Notes under the pieces: model-generated
The model's database searches: none
Told to the model about the DNA's origin: nothing
Seen by the model: the letters and a program-made list of their open reading frames with translations, nothing else
Assembly: GCF_000002985.6 (NCBI RefSeq)
Contig: NC_003284.9
Span: 15,376,001 to 15,440,000 of the forward strand
Length of the DNA stretch: 64,000 bases
Direction of reading: 5' to 3'
Source of the DNA: Caenorhabditis elegans
Taxonomy: Eukaryota; Nematoda; Chromadorea; Rhabditida; Rhabditidae
Made by a program: the position numbers and the translations under genes
In this document: piece by piece, positions 49,274-62,600 of the stretch
How the letters are laid out: the number at the start of each line of letters is the position of its first letter
Numbering within the stretch: position 1 is the stretch's first letter

Positions 49274-52090
49274 TTAACAGAAGTTACAGCTCTTCGCACA
49301 TTTCTGTCGCATATAGTCCTTAAACACTGTTTGGTTGCACATTCCACTATTTGCCCATCGCTCACACCAAGTTCTGAAATTTAAATTTTTTTTTGAGATT
49401 AAATTTTGAAGCTCGACCAACCTTGCATCTTCGCAGACTTCTTTTCTCTTCTCCTCGGCTATACATTTTCCACAACTATTCGCACAATTTTCTGTCATAA
49501 AACGTATACTGAATCGGCTTTCACAATGTCCAGCTCTTGCAAGAAATTCACAATCCTTCCGCCTAAAAAAACCAACATAAGTTACAGTTTCAACGTGTCT
49601 ATCACTTACCTGTCTTCACATTTGCCAAGACCGGAATGAATTGAAATCAGTGAACTTAATACTGAGTTGTCCCCCCGATCTCCTTTGTCCCCAATTGATG
49701 ATCCAATCTCTCCTTTTTTTGAGAGCGGACTTCCTGTCTGAAAATACACATCTCAAATTTCAAACATTTGCTCTGGAATGTATTTACCGCTGACGTCACT
49801 TTCTTCGTAATGCTTTTCACCCGTTTTGTATTTTCTGGAGCAAGTGTGGTTGCAGCTGAAAGGTTAATGGGTTAGACTTTCAGTGAACACGCTTTATTGA
49901 TAGAAATACTCACTGAAAGTTGGGCAATTGTAGAGCATATTTATTTTGTAAATATCATTTTCACTGAAACCGGCTCGCTGTCCGATTTCCACATTTTTCT
50001 CGATAGGTTCTATTGTTGGTTTGCCATTCTGAAAAAAGTAATTGCTTCATATTAAAACTTTATATTTAGGTTTTACAGAAAAAAAAGATTTACTCTTTAG
50101 TACAGTAAATAATAATAAGAAATTTAGATATTGAATACTCGGAAATTGGCACAAGCTTCTTGCCCAAGTTTGGCCCAAAAAAAAGTTTGGCAAGAGTTGA
50201 GTGAAACTTGGATTGAATTTTGATGTCGCCTGAATCCATTTTTTGCCAAAGTCTTGCCCAACTTTTGCCCTAGTTTAGCCAACTTCTGATCCGAATTAAT
50301 ATGTTTTTGGGCCAAACTTGGGCAAGAAGCTAGAGCCAAATTCTTAGTATCTTCTTTTTGTAACTTTACCAAGAAAGAGCAGATTTCATAGTAATCATGT
50401 TCAAAAAAACCTAAAAATTTGCTACTTACAGTTATTCAGAGTTGTAATTACTAAATTACCATTTAACATGATTTTGTAAGTACGCCAAAATGTTGTTTTT
50501 GTACAAGATTCAATTTTTCATGACTAATGCCATGCTTAAAATTTCTCCATCTTCAGTTTACTTAAAATTTGTCAAACAAAACTTTGACTGCAAATTTTTT
50601 AAACTTATGAAAAAAATGTTTTAAGTGTTTCATGGTGTTTTAAAATTATGCAATATGATAATTTTGTCTAGCAACAATTTTTACTGGCGAGGGGGCAGAT
50701 AGCTCAATCGGTAGTGGTGGCCGCTAGCAGTCTGGAGGTCACGAGTTCAAGTCCGGCCTCACCCCCTAGGTTCGCCCAGCCTCTTTTGGGAAGTGGAGCA
50801 ATCCACGACTGGATTATCGGCCACAGTCCCCGGCTAGGACGTGGCTTAAATTACAGCCCAGAGGGATCACCACCAGGCAGTGTACCTGAATCCCAGATCC
50901 GCAGTGCATAGCACTTGAAGAACGGATCGTCCTTTAATCCTTCAATCCTTTTATGTTCCTTCAAAAAAGACAGCCAAATCCAACCTAATAATTTCTCACT
51001 TTTGCATTTCCAACCTTACCTTACTGAATGCAGTTGGAGCGTAGTGCATGACTGATCCGTAATCGTATTTAGTACCCAGATGATCAATCATATTCAGGGA
51101 ATATTTGTCAAATTGATCTTGCAGCCCAGCTTCCACATTGCTCCAGTTGATTTTCACATACTCATCACGATCGGCTCTACTTTGTTCGTGGAAAAAGCCT
51201 ACTGCGTGCATGAGCTCATGGATAATGATTCCTTTTTGAATGCAGCCATCGCCAAGACTTACTGGTTGCTTTCCACCTGAAAATTACGTAATTATTTATA
51301 CAAAGAGTAAAACATTGTTGTGAACCGCAATTGGGTTTTGCTGTGCAAACGTTTAGTGACCACTGACGCGGAACTCACCAATTCTCCCAACTAGAGAATA
51401 ACAACCGTCGTCTGGAACAATATGAATGTAGTCCAGATCTCCAGCACTTTTTGGTGAGAAGTCTATACACGTTTTCTTCCGATACTCCTCGATAGCCTCC
51501 GCAATTTTTGACCGACTGTATGAGGAGTACTGTGAACTAATGGTGTATGGAATTCGAGCCTGCTCCCATTTTAAATAGGTCTGCCGCACTGCGTTCCTTT
51601 GAACACCAAATATTCCAAAAAGTGGACTGTCCCCGAAGAAGGTGTTTATAGATCGGGAATTCAGGCCACTGTTGGCTGAAAAGGTTTTGTGATTTTTTTT
51701 AGGTAACACAAAGGGAATCTACCAATATCTCCTTCAAACCTCAGTGGGTTGTACATAGCTGAATCATTGACAAACCATTGGTCATTTTCTCGGAAGTGGC
51801 CAATCATATTGTAATCATAGTCTGTGAGCACAGTTTCTTGCTCCGGGATTGAAGGATCGAAAAACTGAAACCAATTTTATCAAAGTAGGCAACATTTTCA
51901 AGTAGAAATAGTTTTAGTTCCGAAATGAATATTAGAAGAGTATTATTTCTAAAAAGGTAAACGTTTCAACAAAGAAAAAACTTACTCTATTAAATTGAGC
52001 ATAACTTTGAGCAATCTGTGAAAAAATGCAAAAAACAAAAAACAGGTGAGATGAAAACACGCTGGCTGATGATGATGTCGGTGATGGCAT
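49274..52090 (-). CDS. nas-13: astacin-family zinc metalloprotease with two ShK domains
   Basis: Nine phase-consistent exons: 52090-51986, 51864-51723, 51675-51379, 51276-51020, 50028-49914, 49855-49788, 49737-49610, 49562-49422 and 49373-49274; 450 residues. A signal peptide (about residues 1-31) is followed by a propeptide with FEGD (78-81), the usual zinc-blocking Asp motif of astacins. The catalytic domain has HELMHAVGFFHEQSRADRD (about 200-218), the three zinc His, and the Met-turn SVMHY (about 254-258). A Ser/Lys-rich linker leads to two C-terminal six-Cys ShK modules ending AKSCNFC. A secreted endopeptidase is expected, probably acting on matrix or prohormone-like substrates. The ATG at 52090 was preferred over an upstream one at 52291 because it puts the hydrophobic signal at the N-terminus. 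Intron 4 holds a SINE and a palindrome. Confidence 0.93.
50141..50345. repeat. inverted repeat in nas-13 intron 4
   Basis: GCTTCTTGCCCAAGTTTGGC near 50154 pairs with GCCAAACTTGGGCAAGAAGC near 50311. Further TTGCC/GGCAA units lie between them. No coding potential. Confidence 0.8.
50691..50952 (+). mobile_element. tRNA-derived SINE, copy C (full length)
   Basis: Begins GGGGGCAGA. The A box TAGCTCAATCGG is at 50700-50711 and the B box GAGTTCAAGTCC at 50743-50754. The 5' GGGGG can pair with CCCCC at about 50763, as in an acceptor stem, so the head derives from a tRNA. The body follows, then the 3' end GATCCGCAG...TGAAGAACGGATCGTC (50896-50932) and a tail of TTTAATCC/TTCAATCC units. The 3' end matches that of the RTE element at 24748-24788. 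It lies in nas-13 intron 4, antisense to the gene. Confidence 0.88.
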
Positions 52091-54010
52091 AAGTGAAAGT
52101 GTATGTGACGAATCGGTTGACGACGAAAGTAAAAAGAGGAAGGGTGGAGAAGGGCAACCAGCAGTAGGCAGACACAATTTATTCCGGAAAACGCTCGTAT
52201 TATGGCCTTCTAGACCTGTCAAGTGTTGAGTAGAGGCCAAATAGCTTGCAAAAGACCTGCAACTATTGAAACTTGAAGGACGCAAAAACAATAAAATAAG
52301 GAAGCTTATGTATATCGGAAAATCAACTTTCGAACCATAACACTGCTGAGAGCTTTTCGGATAAAATGAGTGGGAAAGTAGAGAAGAGTGTCGGCACTGA
52401 TATCAAGGCGGAGTTTATTTCTGGTTCGAGTGTTTTTTATGCTGATGAATAATGTGCAGGCAAAATAATAGTGTCAGTATTGCCCACCAATAATCAATTG
52501 ACCGGCGAGCAAACAAAATTATCGGAAGCCAAGGTGTCAGTGATATCCGCATTTTCGCCGCTGGCGGGCTAAAATAAACCAATCTTCAAACAGTGTCGGT
52601 GACTAGGGCAGCCGGCGAGCAGGAAATTGAAACTAGGCAACATCGAAATTGGGAAGGTTGGTGTGCAGTCTAGGCGCGAAAAAGAGTCTGCGTTTGGTTT
52701 TTCGAAGATCACAAGGGATCAGTGGATTCAGGTTTTTTTGAATGATTTTGAGCTACAGATAGGTAAATACATTATTGTTTTGGAATAGGAAAAACATACG
52801 ATAAAGAAGAACAAGGGTTTGGAATGTTCAACATTGATATTCAGGCATTTCAGAATTCAAAATTACTTCAGAGCTATTTTCCCCAATCAGTCGTCAAATA
52901 AAAAATTAAATTCCAGCCTAACACAACCCTAACGTCTAGTAGATTTTTTTTAACTTAATATCACAATACTATAAAAAATTTTCAAATTTGGCGCCCTGCC
53001 AAATTTTCGAAAAACTTGGATTTATAAAAAATGTACACCAATGCTCCATAAAAAATTATTCTGGCTACTACTCAAAAATTATCAATGGCAAAAATGTAGA
53101 AATTCGAGTTTTTGGTTATTTGAAAAACTTATCTCAAAATATTACAGAAACCTGCATATTTTTTGTCTTTTACTTTAAGAATACCTTATTATGTTTAGTG
53201 CAAAATGTACTTGCAACTTGGAAAAATAATTCATTTTGTCGACTAAAATAAATTTTTACAACTGAACAAAATTCAGTAACGCTTTTCCATAGAAACGCCA
53301 CGGAAACGTCACTTATTGAGAAGTGTAGCTACTCATGTTCTTGGCGATATTTTTTTAAAGTGAAATCTGACAAAATGACTCCAGATACGAAAAATTATGA
53401 ATTTTATTTTAACATCCCTGATCCTTGCATGCTAGCAACTGCTTAAGGTGAAATTATGTCGTTTTTTTAAAAATTTAAATAAATTAACAACATCAAATGC
53501 CCAAAGCGTGAATTTCATAGTGTGAATTCTCAATAAAAAAAATTTCAAATTATTTTATGCGGGTTCAAAAATTTGAAAAAAGTGCTGAATTGTAGTTGCG
53601 GTCCCGGCCGGTGAAAATTATCAAAATTTACAATCACTGAATAGTAATTTTCAAGAAATTTCAGTTTGAAATTCTGTTTTTCTAATCCATTCTCTCTATC
53701 ATATGTAGAAATAAAACAATTGTCTATTAATCAGATACATTTTTTTTGGAAAAACTGTTGTTGGATCGAAGAATTGGAAAAGTTACATTAGAATAGTTTA
53801 ATGAATTTTAGTTTTTTTTGTATTTAAATGACTATCATGTACTTACCAAATAACAGAGCACTTACGGGAATGCGTGAGTTCTACATTTTATTTATTTCTT
53901 CCAAAACATTTTTAAAACTTAATTAATTACACCTTTTATTTGCACTGAGATCAAATCTTTGAGATTTAAATTAGTTAAAAATTATTGTTACAATCATTAC
54001 ATAACGTAAA
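52091..54010. other. intergenic region, nas-13 upstream
   Basis: Contains the nas-13 promoter (minus strand) directly right of 52090; 52160-52690 is GC-richer and the rest AT-rich. I find no additional gene; the plus-strand open frame at 52988-53251 lacks splice partners and domain features. Confidence 0.4.
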
Positions 54011-55250
<1,240 letters not shown>

Positions 55251-55811
55251 TCATAAAAGGCAAGTAACGATATTAAAATATATGATCCCGTTTGTCTACT
55301 ATTGCATTTTGTATCTTGGTTCTCTCTGATTTTATCGAAAAATTGTTAATTAACAAAATATGTGCAAAATATTTTCTTTTACATTTTGATGTTGGAACAT
55401 TTTTTGGAAAATTTTAGACGACCGAGATATAACCTGCTAAAGTAGAAAAATGGAGGTACAAGTTGTATAGGAAAATTACGGTTATGGAAATATAACTAGA
55501 AATTTTTATTCTCATTTAAAATTCAAAGAGCTTACATATAAACAAAGTAACATGAAAAAGCAAAGAACATGGCAAAACAATCATGAGAATGAGGTTTTAA
55601 TGCTTGCAAGGAGAACCCGTAAATATACATTCTACCCTATATATTTTCCCATAGTTACATTCTCACAAATAGCGGGTTTCCCAACAAGATACCGAATTTT
55701 TCTAATTAGTAGTAGTGCATGCAATAGTATATTTCAATTGATATTTTTGACCCTAATAACAGATTTTTTTGTCGGTTTTCTAATTTAAAAATCGTAATAA
55801 TAAAACATATT

Positions 55812-55827
55812 CCCCCCCCCCCCCCCC
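55812..55827 (+). repeat. poly-C tract (16 C)
   Basis: Uninterrupted 16-C run, that is, a G16 tract on the minus strand: another potential quadruplex site. Confidence 0.9.
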
Positions 55828-56280
55828 AATATATAAGAACTATCGTTCCAAAATGAACTACTCCCATAAGCTGTTCTCATGGTGGTTTTTTTTAATCAAG
55901 AAGATTAACGCAAAAATATAGTCTTCTTCCAAATGATTGTCAAAACATTTAAGGCTCGATCAAACGTCTTATACCAATAAATATTCATATAAAATTATTC
56001 CTAAATGAATAAACCCCTATGATTTTGGTAAAACCGCAAATTGAAAATTCTCATTACTTTTTGAACCTACCCAGAACTTGGAAAAATCACTGAGATGATT
56101 CATGTTTTTGTTTGCTTTTATCAAATATGTATAGAAATCCTCTAACCTTGGTTATGTGCTCTTGAGAGAATCTAGGATTTTTTTGCCTGCAAGCTTCTGG
56201 TTTTTGGAACACAAATGATATTCTTTTTTGCGAAAAGTTCACTGTTTGTCAGGCGTTCTTCACTTACTTAATTTATTTTT

Positions 56281-56454
56281 TCAAATAATTTCATAATTTA
56301 ATAAATGTTGGAATGGAATGCGAGTATTTCTCAATTTTGTTGTGCTTTTTTGTTCCTGATCATAAAATTCTACGGAAATAAAATTGGAACGGTTGTTGTT
56401 TTCTTCCAATTTTTGAGCGCTTGAAAGAACACAAACTATAAGTCCGAGGCGCAT
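56281..56454 (-). CDS. possible small secreted peptide
   Basis: An ATG at 56454 opens 57 codons starting MRLGLIVCVLSSAQK, which looks like a short signal peptide, followed by a polar segment without cysteines or dibasic sites. The frame continues upstream to an ATG at 56487. There is no splice evidence, no recognised family, and AT-rich context, so this may be chance. Confidence 0.18.
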   Translation of the reverse strand: MRLGLIVCVLSSAQKLEENNNRSNFISVEFYDQEQKSTTKLRNTRIPFQHLLNYEII

Positions 56455-57797
56455 CACAGAGTTCAAGTTTTTAAAAAGATTTTGCATTTCAGTTTTAGAC
56501 CAATTTTGCTGGTTTCCAAAATTGAATAATTAGACTTATCCAATCTGTAGTAAAATTGCATTTACGGAAAATATTACAATGCAAGGCCGTAAGTATATTT
56601 TAAAAATTGAGTACGCCTGTGGGACTTTTTCAAACATTTAGTAATTATTTATTTTTTTGACTTGCTCACAGTAACTCATGGAGGCCAAAACCGGTTGAAA
56701 AAATTTATCCATCGTAAGGATGTTCGACAAATTTCAGCAGTTTAGATCAGCAAACAAGAATGTTTGAATGAAAGTTTGTTGGACGTGCCAAGCAATGCTT
56801 AGACCTAGGTAACTTTCGTGACCATTTTTGAAGATCACCTATTTTATTTTATTCACTATAATTTCCTTTTCACATACTACTTCGAAATTCAAAGCATTAT
56901 TTTTCGTGTGGACTCTGAACCGATCGAGAACATTACAGAAGCTTATAACACTTAAGTGCTCTTAAAATAATGTTGTTTACCTTGCAGAAAATTCATCGAA
57001 TACCTCCCAACAAGTATACACCTGAAATGTGCTCCACAATTGTCTTGTTGCACACAAAGTTCCCCCGTTTCCAACTATCGGCAATTCGTTGTTCCTACCT
57101 CGTCATTTTGTCTTTAAATTATCGGAACAATGGAACAAAAGAATAAGTGAGAAGTGAAAAAGAGAAAGATTCGTCTTTTTTTTGCGCTGACACTGTTGAA
57201 AATGTATGAGTGGGGTGTGAGTTGGCGGCGTCGACGAACATTGCCAAGACAAAGAAACGTTGGTCTGTGTGGTTCTTTGGTAAAACATTAACTTTTTGGT
57301 TAGTAGATAGGGTTAGGTACTCAACCACACACCAAGAATGAGGAGTTTCTCCTTTGTTCACGTTCAGATTTTTGATCGGCTTCGGCTTCTTCGTCCCGCG
57401 CCGCAATTAGTAATATTCTGTTCTCGACAGCTTATCCCATCTAAAACCCGGAAAAAGTCGGGCTCATCCTCCGAGCCGGAGACTCCGACATCACTTTTTG
57501 GAAAGAAATTACGTGTTCAAATTCAGGTTTTCGAAATGTAATGCGATTGCTGCTTCATTTGTTATTCGATTATATCGTTCCGTTCTCTGGCTCAATTATG
57601 GAAGTGTCATTTTGGTAAGTAACCCTCCCAGTACTAAACACACACTGTCATCCCTACGAAAGCACGACAAAAACAGTGCGGATGACACATGTGCCAGTGG
57701 CAGCTAAAGTGGGAGGGGTCTTCGGGTTGGGCAATGGGAATCTGAAAGCAGCTCGCCGAGTGAGTGCCACGCCCCACGAAGCCTTCATTCTTACGAC

Positions 57798-58803
57798 ATG
57801 CTCTCCTTTGTGCAAACCCTTATCCTCGCTCTCCTCTGCTCCATCGTCTTCGTGGAAGCCATGCCAAGGTGAGTGGAAGTGATAGGCATTAAGCAAGGAA
57901 ACTTTTTTTTCGAAATAAATTATTATAAATAGGATTGCTAGCGTGGGCACGATGTCGTTTTAATTATGATTCTTTTTGCATCAAGCAAAATCCGCGTCAT
58001 GGCTATTTAGCATAACCGAACACCTATGTACCACTATATTTCCCAAGCTTTCTTAGCTACAGCAAAGTTTGAAAAATTTCAAAATTTTGAATTTTCCAGT
58101 AGTCACTTAACTACCCAGGGAGTTCAATGCCGATTTGCAAAAGACAAAAGCGTTGAGAAGTTTGAATGATTACTGACATTACAACTCACAACTTTTAGCT
58201 TTTGTGTTTCTTTGAATACTTGTTTGATATAATGTTTTGTTAAGAAATCTTGAAAGAAAAAAAAAATTAAAAATCTATGTGAAGATAAAACCGGCAATAA
58301 ATCAAGGTCTCTGGCATCTATAGTTTATGAGCAACGTGCGTACTTGAGGAGAGCAAAACTAGAATCAAATCAACCTGATTGACTCGAAAAAGGAATATAT
58401 TTATAGCCTATAAACAAGAACGTGTAGATTTAATAGTAGTAGTCATTTATAAAATGGTCTCTGGAGAACTTAAAGAAAAAATAAATACGTCCCCAGTGGG
58501 GGGGTACAAAGAGTTTCTTTTTCAGCATGAGACCGGCGAAAAAGGCGATGCGCAACTCGTTGGTGCGGTTTGGGAAACGAGCCGATCCAGTTGGCACCGA
58601 CGATGTTTTTCTAGGTAAGTTTTGAGCATTTATCAACACTACTGCTCGCCGATCAAGTCAGCGACGTCAAAAAATTTAAAATTCAATTTCACTTATTGAG
58701 TAAACATTTTATTTCAGGAGAGTCATACGGATCTGCTGACCCGTATGAATATGTTCCGGAGCGCATGTCAAACCGGGGGCCATCATCAGTCCTGCTCTAC
58801 TGA
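57798..58803 (+). CDS. flp-32: FMRFamide-like neuropeptide precursor (AMRNSLVRF-amide)
   Basis: Three phase-consistent exons: 57798-57868, 58526-58614 and 58718-58803; 81 residues. A signal peptide (residues 1-21, ending about VEA) is followed by a short spacer, KK, one peptide AMRNSLVRFG and KR (about 29-42). The Gly supplies the C-terminal amide after cleavage at the basic sites. The remaining acidic C-terminal segment (ADPVGTDDVFLGESYG and onward) has no second peptide. This single-copy LVRF-amide precursor matches flp-32. It acts as an extracellular signal from neurons through G-protein-coupled receptors. Confidence 0.92.
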
Positions 58804-58952
58804 AAGCCAATGCTTTAGGGAGGGAATATTTTCGTCTAGTGATCAACTCCAAAAAGCTAACCACACCAACCGTCGTCCTCAATCGTCTTCTCTCATTTTC
58901 AAGCATTTGTGTGTGTGTTTTTTTTTTCAATTTCTTCATTCAAGATATTGTT

Positions 58953-58958
58953 AATAAA
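58953..58958 (+). terminator. flp-32 polyadenylation signal
   Basis: AATAAA 150 bases after the flp-32 stop, following a T-rich stretch. Confidence 0.7.
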
Positions 58959-59035
58959 AGTATTCATGTGAAGTTGTATCTAATTAATGTTTGTCAAAAC
59001 TTTTATAGTTCTAATTAATAAAAAAAGTCAAAATT

Positions 59036-59135
59036 TTCCAAGCGGCCGACAATTTCCGAGTTTAACCACTCATTAGAAAATTCTATGATTAGGTATAGTG
59101 AGTAACCAAACTCGGAAATTGTCGGCCGCCGTTAA
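59036..59135. repeat. short palindrome downstream of flp-32
   Basis: GCGGCCGACAATTTCCGAGT at about 59041 pairs with ACTCGGAAATTGTCGGCCGC at about 59110; a 48-base spacer lies between. The CGGCCGACA core is shared with the 12.4/16.8-kb family. It is too AT-poor and too distant to be a simple terminator hairpin. Confidence 0.8.
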
Positions 59136-59683
59136 AAACCTACCCCTCGGAAAATTTTCAAAGTTCTAAAATCCGGACGAGCGGACGCCCAATATTCCAG
59201 CCCTATTTTTGAACAAAAGCCTGGTCGGACTCGAACTAAAGATACACCACTACCACCTGAACCCTCATTTTTGGAAACAATTGTTCGTCAATGTTTTCGG
59301 ATTTATTTCAAGTTGATTTTATCTATCTTCTTCAAGTTTCAGAAAATACTCTGAATTTGCTAGTTTCCAGTTATTTAGTCTAGTTAACGTTGTCATTTCA
59401 ATTTTTATTTTGTTTTGTCGTTTACTCTGATTTCTTTGGAATAGTTTTTCCTGTTTTTTTTTTCTATTAACCTACACACATTTTTTTGTGATATTCCCTA
59501 TTGTGCTCCTTTCTGCCAATTTTTAGTTATTTGGTTGTAAAATGTAAAATCATACATCAATTTAATATGAAAATGACGTCACTATGTTCATAGTTAGTTC
59601 CGACTTATGGCACTACGTAAAAGACAAAACATCGAATTTGAATGCTCAAGTTTGTAAGTAATTTGATTGGAAACATTTATTTA
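59136..59683. other. intergenic region between flp-32 and mocs-1 3' ends
   Basis: T-rich DNA receiving the 3' ends of two convergent genes. A tRNA T-arm-like motif (minus strand AGTTCGAGTCC, about 59227-59237) is present, but no complete tRNA can be folded from it. Confidence 0.4.
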
Positions 59684-62600
59684 CTAATCAGTGGAAAAGT
59701 TAACAGACATCCCAGACTCCAAATATTGTCCACTCTCAAAATTAGTTTGTCGAATGTAGATTCCAAATGTCATCTGAAACTTTTTCTGTTTATCCAAAAT
59801 TCGCAATCTCTACAGAGTTCTGTTGTTCGACTAGATGATCTTCTTTATACTATGGTACTAGGCTCTTGTGACTTTGACCCTATCATAATTTGATCTACGC
59901 GTTGTCTCAAACCTTCTGCTTATTTCTATAATCCCGTAATGCAAGCAGCAAACTGGGATCCTTCTCGCCTGTCATCGGATCCACACATATCATTTCACAT
60001 CGAGTGCATTTGTCGACAACCTAAACCGGAACAAACATAATTAGCCTGTGAGAATATATATTTTCCATGAAAAAAACTCAACCTCAAACTCAAGATTCTC
60101 AATAGACAGCCGTTTTGCGGTGTCCTCAATAAAAGGCGGAAGACCTCGCACCACTATGTTGGACCGGAATCGGGTCAGAATTTCCCGCACTTCCATGTCT
60201 GAAATGATGAATCATTCATATCAAGTGATTGTAGAGGAAGTGAAGAATAATATATGGAAATTTGTCATTGAAAGTTTGCAAATGTTATGAAGGTCACCAG
60301 TTATGAACTCAAATGTTTAACGGAAACGGGAAATTAGAATGTTTTAAAGGTGGAGTGAAGTCAAAAATTTTTTTTGCTGTAAATGACAGAAAATAGACCT
60401 TAATGACCGAATATTACTGTTAAAAAATCAAAAAAAAAGTTTCTAAATTTTTAATGATTTTTTAAATTTTTCAAAAATCGAAGAAACGGCCTAATTAATT
60501 TTGAATTCCCGCGCAAATGAGTAACGTCATTTTTGATATTTTTGCGTTTCTTGGCTAAATTCTTCTGTTTTTTTTCTGCTTTGTTCTTTTGTATTTGATT
60601 TAAAACTATGTTTGTCAGTTTTTCAAACACGAAAAAAATTATAAATAACCATTAAATGGTCGATTTTTAGGCCAACTTTGAAATTTCTTTCACGCCATTT
60701 TCTTTCAGAGTTGAATTTACGGAAAAGTGCATGAAAAAATGACAAACAAAGTTGTAAATCGAATATGGAAAAAAATTAAGAAAAACTGGTAAATTCAGCC
60801 AGAAAATGCAAAAATATCGAAAATGACGTCACTCATTTGCATGGGAATTCAAATTTAATTCGGCAGTTTTTTTTTTCAATTTTTGAAAAATTGAAAAAAT
60901 CATAAAACATAAAATTAAAAAAAAAAATTCACTGTTTAATTCGGTCAACAGGGTCTATTTTCCGTCATTTAAAGCAAAAAAAATTGACTCTACTCTACCA
61001 TTAATTCATATTATAAGTAGTATGCGTAGAAACATAGAATACATTAAAACTTTCAAGTAAAATACTACTGAACAACACCCTAAAACATTCAAACATGAAT
61101 TTGAATTTGAAAAAATGCTGGACAACAACTCACTGATATATCTTGATAACATGTAGACACTGGCTTCGTTGATTAATAAAAATGGAGAATCGTTTACAAA
61201 GTTCTTTTTCGAATCTTCGGCTACTCTTAGCAATCGACAATTTTGTCGATCTAGTGCATTATCCAGCCATTTGCCAACTTTATCACCACAGTCCATTGTA
61301 GCAATTCTGAGTTTTCAAACTATACTCATCAACTTTCTGATTTCCAAAACCTACGTATTCTTGCAAACCAATTTAGCTCCATTGTCCTTCAAAGACAAAC
61401 TCATTGGTAAAACCAAATTTTCATTCTGATCAAATGTTTGAATCAGTAGTTGGTCATCGTCTACAATTGTTGCAGTAAGCATACATAGCTCGGGATGAGT
61501 TTTGAGATTTAATGTGACATCATCATTAACTATCAGAAATTCTCTGTCATTTTTAAAGCCTCTAGCGGTAAGCTCATACCTAAAAATTTGAATAAATTAT
61601 TCTGACCTCTTGATTTTAATGACGGACCGTTTTCTACCCACCGAGCCAACACTTTTAATAGGAAAACTAAACAGGTTTACAACAGTTGGTGAGTAAGACT
61701 CGATGTTCATAGGGTCTGGTTTTGATTGAGCCTGATGTTCACCCTCTGTAAAGCAGGTGTCGATCATTTGTTCTAGAGCAGTGATGTCGTGTTCAGTGGA
61801 TGTCCTGCCAAATGAAATTCGAATAGCACCGGTTGGTGTTCCATTAATTAAATCTATTTCATCTCCACATCGTTTGCCTTTCTACAAATTGTTCAATGGG
61901 AATTGAAGGTGGAGTTGCGGCAATGGGGAAAGTGTATATCAAAATAGAAATTTTCAAAAATTTCACAAAGTTCAATTTTTTTAAACTTTTTAGTGACAAT
62001 TATTTGTCTTTGCCACTCATAATTTTGGAAGTCAACCAAAAAAAAATTATTCTTACATTTTTTTATACTTTCATTTTATTTTACTTATTTGTATTAAAAC
62101 ATTGTAGAGGTCGGAAACGTGCGACATTGCTTTGGATTTCCTCGAAAGCTCATATTTTTCAAAATTTTGGCAATTTGCCAACACTTTGACCGGAAATTAG
62201 GAGAAATCTGAAATTTTTTAGAGGGTTTTATTACGATATTCAGCCGTTTTGGAACATTATAAGTTTATTTAGACAAAATCCCCAATGGCGCTACTTCACT
62301 TTTAAACTACGAATATTGATATAATTATACTGCTTAACAAAAACTTCCAACATCAAAAAATTTTGAAAACACGCATTTTGTGACATCATAGCATTTACTT
62401 CTATATTTAAATTTGAAAAAAAATAGCCAACTATTTTTAACTCACACTCATATTCTCCTGGATCATTTCTGACGTGATCCCTAAGTATTTTTTGCAAGCA
62501 CCAATATTGCAAAAACATCCTGTTCTCAATTCAATACCAAAAATGGCGCACATCTTCTCCACTTCTGTGTACCCATAGTACCCACCATCCGGTCTTTTTA

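Noticed and set aside
57338-57541. Plus-strand 67-codon frame upstream of flp-32
   Set aside because: Basic, low-complexity sequence without a consensus donor in a useful phase; it may be leader sequence of flp-32.
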